8,458 nucleotides of DNA from Thermotogae bacterium (GTDB lineage Bacteria > Thermotogota > Thermotogae > UBA12178): positions 1-8,458 of the forward strand of contig QNAP01000065.1 of the NCBI GenBank assembly GCA_003641795.1. The letters are read 5' to 3'. A program made the translations under genes and the position numbers. The notes under the pieces are model-generated. The model saw nothing but the letters and a program-made list of their open reading frames with translations, made no database searches and was not told the DNA's origin. Each line of letters opens with the position of its first letter. The stretch's first letter is position 1. Below, in pieces: positions 6,910-8,458 of this stretch.

Positions 6910-8109
6910 ATGAGAAGGGGTTCTTTGATACTTCTTCTGGCTTTTGTACTGGTGACTTTCTCCTTCGCTGAAAGGACTCTTCAAATATGGGCCATGGGCG
7001 AAGAGGCAAAGAACCTCGACGTGATGGCAGAGAGGTTCATGAAAGAGAATCCAGGTGTGAAGGTGGAGATCCAGGCCATACCGTGGTCGGCCGCGTACGA
7101 CAAAATACTTACGGGTATCGCCGGTATGCAACTGCCCGATCTGGCGCAGATGGGGACGACCTGGATGGCTCCTTTCGGTGCCATGGGGGTCTTTGAAGAG
7201 CTCAGCCCGTACATGCGTGATTCTTTCATAAGCAAAGACATCTTCTTTGAAGGTTCTTGGCAGACGGTAGAGCTCAATGGAGGAGTTTACGGTATCCCGT
7301 GGTACGTGGACGTCAGGGTGATGTTCTACAGAACGGACGTTTTGAAAGAAGTGGGATACGATCATGCACCGCAAACTTGGGAAGAGCTCTATGATGCGGC
7401 CAAAAAGCTTGCCGCGAGAGGAGAGAATATGTACGCCGTTTCGTTGCTTTATACGGGCGTGTTTGGAAACGAGTTCATTCCTTTCGTTTGGCAAGCTGGT
7501 GGAAGGATATTCGATGAAAGAGGTGAGGTCAGAGTAACCGATCCAGAATTTGTGGAGGCTATCGAATACTACGCGCGTTTCTTCTGGGAAGAGCTGGCTC
7601 CGATTGGTGGAGGAAACCTATTCCAAGATTTCGCATCGGGAGCTGTGCCGATATTCTTCTCAGGTCCATGGATGGTGAGCATGATCGATCAGCAAACCCC
7701 GGAGGTAAAGGGGAAGTGGTCGGTAGCCTTGATGCCTAAGAAGAAAACCAGGAGCTCCTTTGTGGGAGGTTGCAACTGGGTGATCTTCAATACCTCCAAG
7801 AACAAGGATCTGGCGTGGAGGTTCATAGAGTTCATGACAAAGCCAGAAAACCAGCTGGAATGGTACAAGATTGTCGCATCATTACCCGCCGTTAAATCGG
7901 TGTGGGAATATCCTGAACTGGCGAACAACCCAATAATGAAAGTCTTCGGAGAGCAACTTAGAGATGCCAAATCGCCTCCCAACATTCCACAGTGGGAAGA
8001 AATCGCGAACGCAATATCGAGAAGGGTGGAAGAGGCCATCTACATGAAGAGAACTCCGCAAAAGGCCGCAGAAGCGCTGAAGAAGGATATTGAAAAGATC
8101 GTTAGGTGA
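6910..8109 (+). CDS. Family-1 (CUT1-type) sugar ABC transporter substrate-binding protein
   Basis: The protein has 399 aa. ATG 6910 is preceded by GGGGAGGTGA (6894-6903), 6 nt away, and the gene starts 15 bp after the glucanase stop. Residues 1-20 form a signal peptide with an SFA/E cleavage site. There is no lipobox cysteine, so it is probably soluble in the periplasm. The mature part shows the SBP-family-1 pattern: TLQIWAMGEEAKNLDVMAERF at the N-terminus, PDLAQMGTTW (76-85), a GGVYGIPWYVDVRVMFYR block (124-141), the hinge-side GAVPIFFSGPWM (244-255), and GGCNWVIFNTSKNKDLAWRF (286-305). It would bind oligosaccharides released by the secreted glucanase and hand them to the permeases encoded next. 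Ligand identity cannot be read, but the operon position favours glucan-derived oligosaccharides. Confidence 0.92.
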   Translation: MRRGSLILLLAFVLVTFSFAERTLQIWAMGEEAKNLDVMAERFMKENPGVKVEIQAIPWSAAYDKILTGIAGMQLPDLAQMGTTWMAPFGAMGVFEELSPYMRDSFISKDIFFEGSWQTVELNGGVYGIPWYVDVRVMFYRTDVLKEVGYDHAPQTWEELYDAAKKLAARGENMYAVSLLYTGVFGNEFIPFVWQAGGRIFDERGEVRVTDPEFVEAIEYYARFFWEELAPIGGGNLFQDFASGAVPIFFSGPWMVSMIDQQTPEVKGKWSVALMPKKKTRSSFVGGCNWVIFNTSKNKDLAWRFIEFMTKPENQLEWYKIVASLPAVKSVWEYPELANNPIMKVFGEQLRDAKSPPNIPQWEEIANAISRRVEEAIYMKRTPQKAAEALKKDIEKIVR

Positions 8110-8121
8110 CCAGGAAGTGCC

Positions 8122-8145
8122 AGGGAGCCCCGCGAGGGGCTCCCT
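8122..8145 (+). promoter_or_regulatory. Intercistronic GNRA-capped stem-loop between binding-protein and permease genes
   Basis: AGGGAGCCCC (8122-8131) and GGGGCTCCCT (8136-8145) form a perfect 10-bp stem closed by GCGA, a GNRA tetraloop. It is followed by CTTGTG rather than a run of T, so full termination is unlikely. It sits in the 56-bp gap after the binding-protein gene and ends about 6 nt before the permease ribosome-binding site (AGGAGG, 8152-8157). Such hairpins usually protect the upstream message or partly stop transcription, giving more binding protein than permease. Confidence 0.75.
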
Positions 8146-8165
8146 CTTGTGAGGAGGATAGAGCG

Positions 8166-8458
8166 ATGAAAACGAACTGGGTTTGGATCCTGACTTTTGT
8201 TGGGCCAGCGCTGATACTTCTTATGGTCTTTTTGATAATTCCCATCTTCGCGTCGTTTTATCTCAGCTTTACCGACTTCAACGTTTTCGCCATGACAGAC
8301 TGGGGCCGAGCGAAGTTCGTTGGACTCCAGAACTTCGCCGAACTCTTTAAGGATGAGCTCTTTTGGAGAGCGTTGGTGAATACCCTCTACTGTCTCGTGG
8401 TGGCAATGCCGGTAACCGTAGCTTTATCTCTCACAAGTGCGGTGCTTCTGAACAGAGA
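8166..8458 (+). CDS. MalF/UgpA-like sugar ABC transporter permease, N-terminal part, cut by the window end
   Basis: ATG 8166 lies 8 nt after AGGAGG (8152-8157), and the frame stays open for 97 codons to the window edge. The start MKTNWVWILTFVGPALILL leads into a first membrane segment (about residues 5-34), then SFTDFNVF, a FVGLQNFAELFKDELFWRAL stretch (51-70) and the beginning of a second membrane segment (VNTLYCLVVAMPVTVALSL, 71-89). The FVGLxNF...FWxAL.NT pattern is characteristic of the first permease of CUT1 sugar importers (binding-protein-dependent inner-membrane component). It should pair with a MalG-like permease encoded just past the window and work with the binding protein at 6910-8109. 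The conserved EAA loop for ATPase contact lies outside the window. Confidence 0.9.
   Translation, partial: MKTNWVWILTFVGPALILLMVFLIIPIFASFYLSFTDFNVFAMTDWGRAKFVGLQNFAELFKDELFWRALVNTLYCLVVAMPVTVALSLTSAVLLNR

Noticed and set aside
6634..7494. Open reading frame of 286 codons on the minus strand
   Set aside because: It lies across the end of the glucanase and the start of the binding-protein gene, both well supported on the + strand. Its translation has no recognisable domain and it has no convincing ribosome-binding site.
8408..8417. CCGGTAACCG-like sequence in the permease gene as a third operator
   Set aside because: It lacks the even symmetry and the AACCGGTT core of O1 and O2 and lies inside coding sequence.

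Overview
The window looks like part of a Thermotogales chromosome (Thermotoga or Pseudothermotoga type). This is an inference from several things: strong AGGAGGTG-type ribosome-binding sites, frequent GTG and TTG starts, Lys/Glu/Val-rich proteins, a GH4 glycosidase tail that reads like Thermotoga AglA enzymes, Sec-exported sugar-binding proteins without a lipobox cysteine, and sugar-ABC operons placed behind LacI-type regulators. I could not confirm the species. All genes are on the + strand. I see no RNA gene, insertion sequence or CRISPR array.

Layout. Bases 1-243 are the 3' end of a GH4 glycosidase gene that belongs to whatever lies upstream. After a short non-coding stretch comes a near-consensus promoter (TTGACT, 17 bp, TATACT) with an 18-bp palindrome centred on AACCGGTT over its expected transcription start. 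It drives a LacI-family repressor (425-1447). A second AACCGGTTCCAT operator lies in the 78-bp gap before the next gene. Then follow a cytoplasmic GH94 phosphorylase (1526-3865), a large secreted multi-domain enzyme with a 'Glycoamylase' (PF10091 / GH144-type) catalytic domain (3880-6894), a family-1 sugar-binding protein (6910-8109), a GNRA-capped hairpin (8122-8145) and the first 97 codons of a MalF/UgpA-like permease (8166 to the window end). The two gaps on either side of the secreted enzyme are only 14-15 bp, so these genes form one operon that continues past the window.

How the genes fit together. The secreted enzyme carries two tandem beta-sandwich modules in front and a CBM9-like module behind its catalytic domain, and would cut an outside glucan. 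The ABC importer would take up the oligosaccharides, and the GH94 enzyme would split them with phosphate to give glucose-1-phosphate. The LacI-type protein would sense a product and control itself and the operon through the paired operators. Because the PF10091/GH144 group contains endo-beta-1,2-glucanases and GH94 contains 1,2-beta-oligoglucan phosphorylases, the leading hypothesis is a thermophilic beta-1,2-glucan (or related beta-glucan) utilisation operon. The GH94 protein (779 aa) is much shorter than known 1,2-beta-oligoglucan phosphorylases, so the linkage used remains open.
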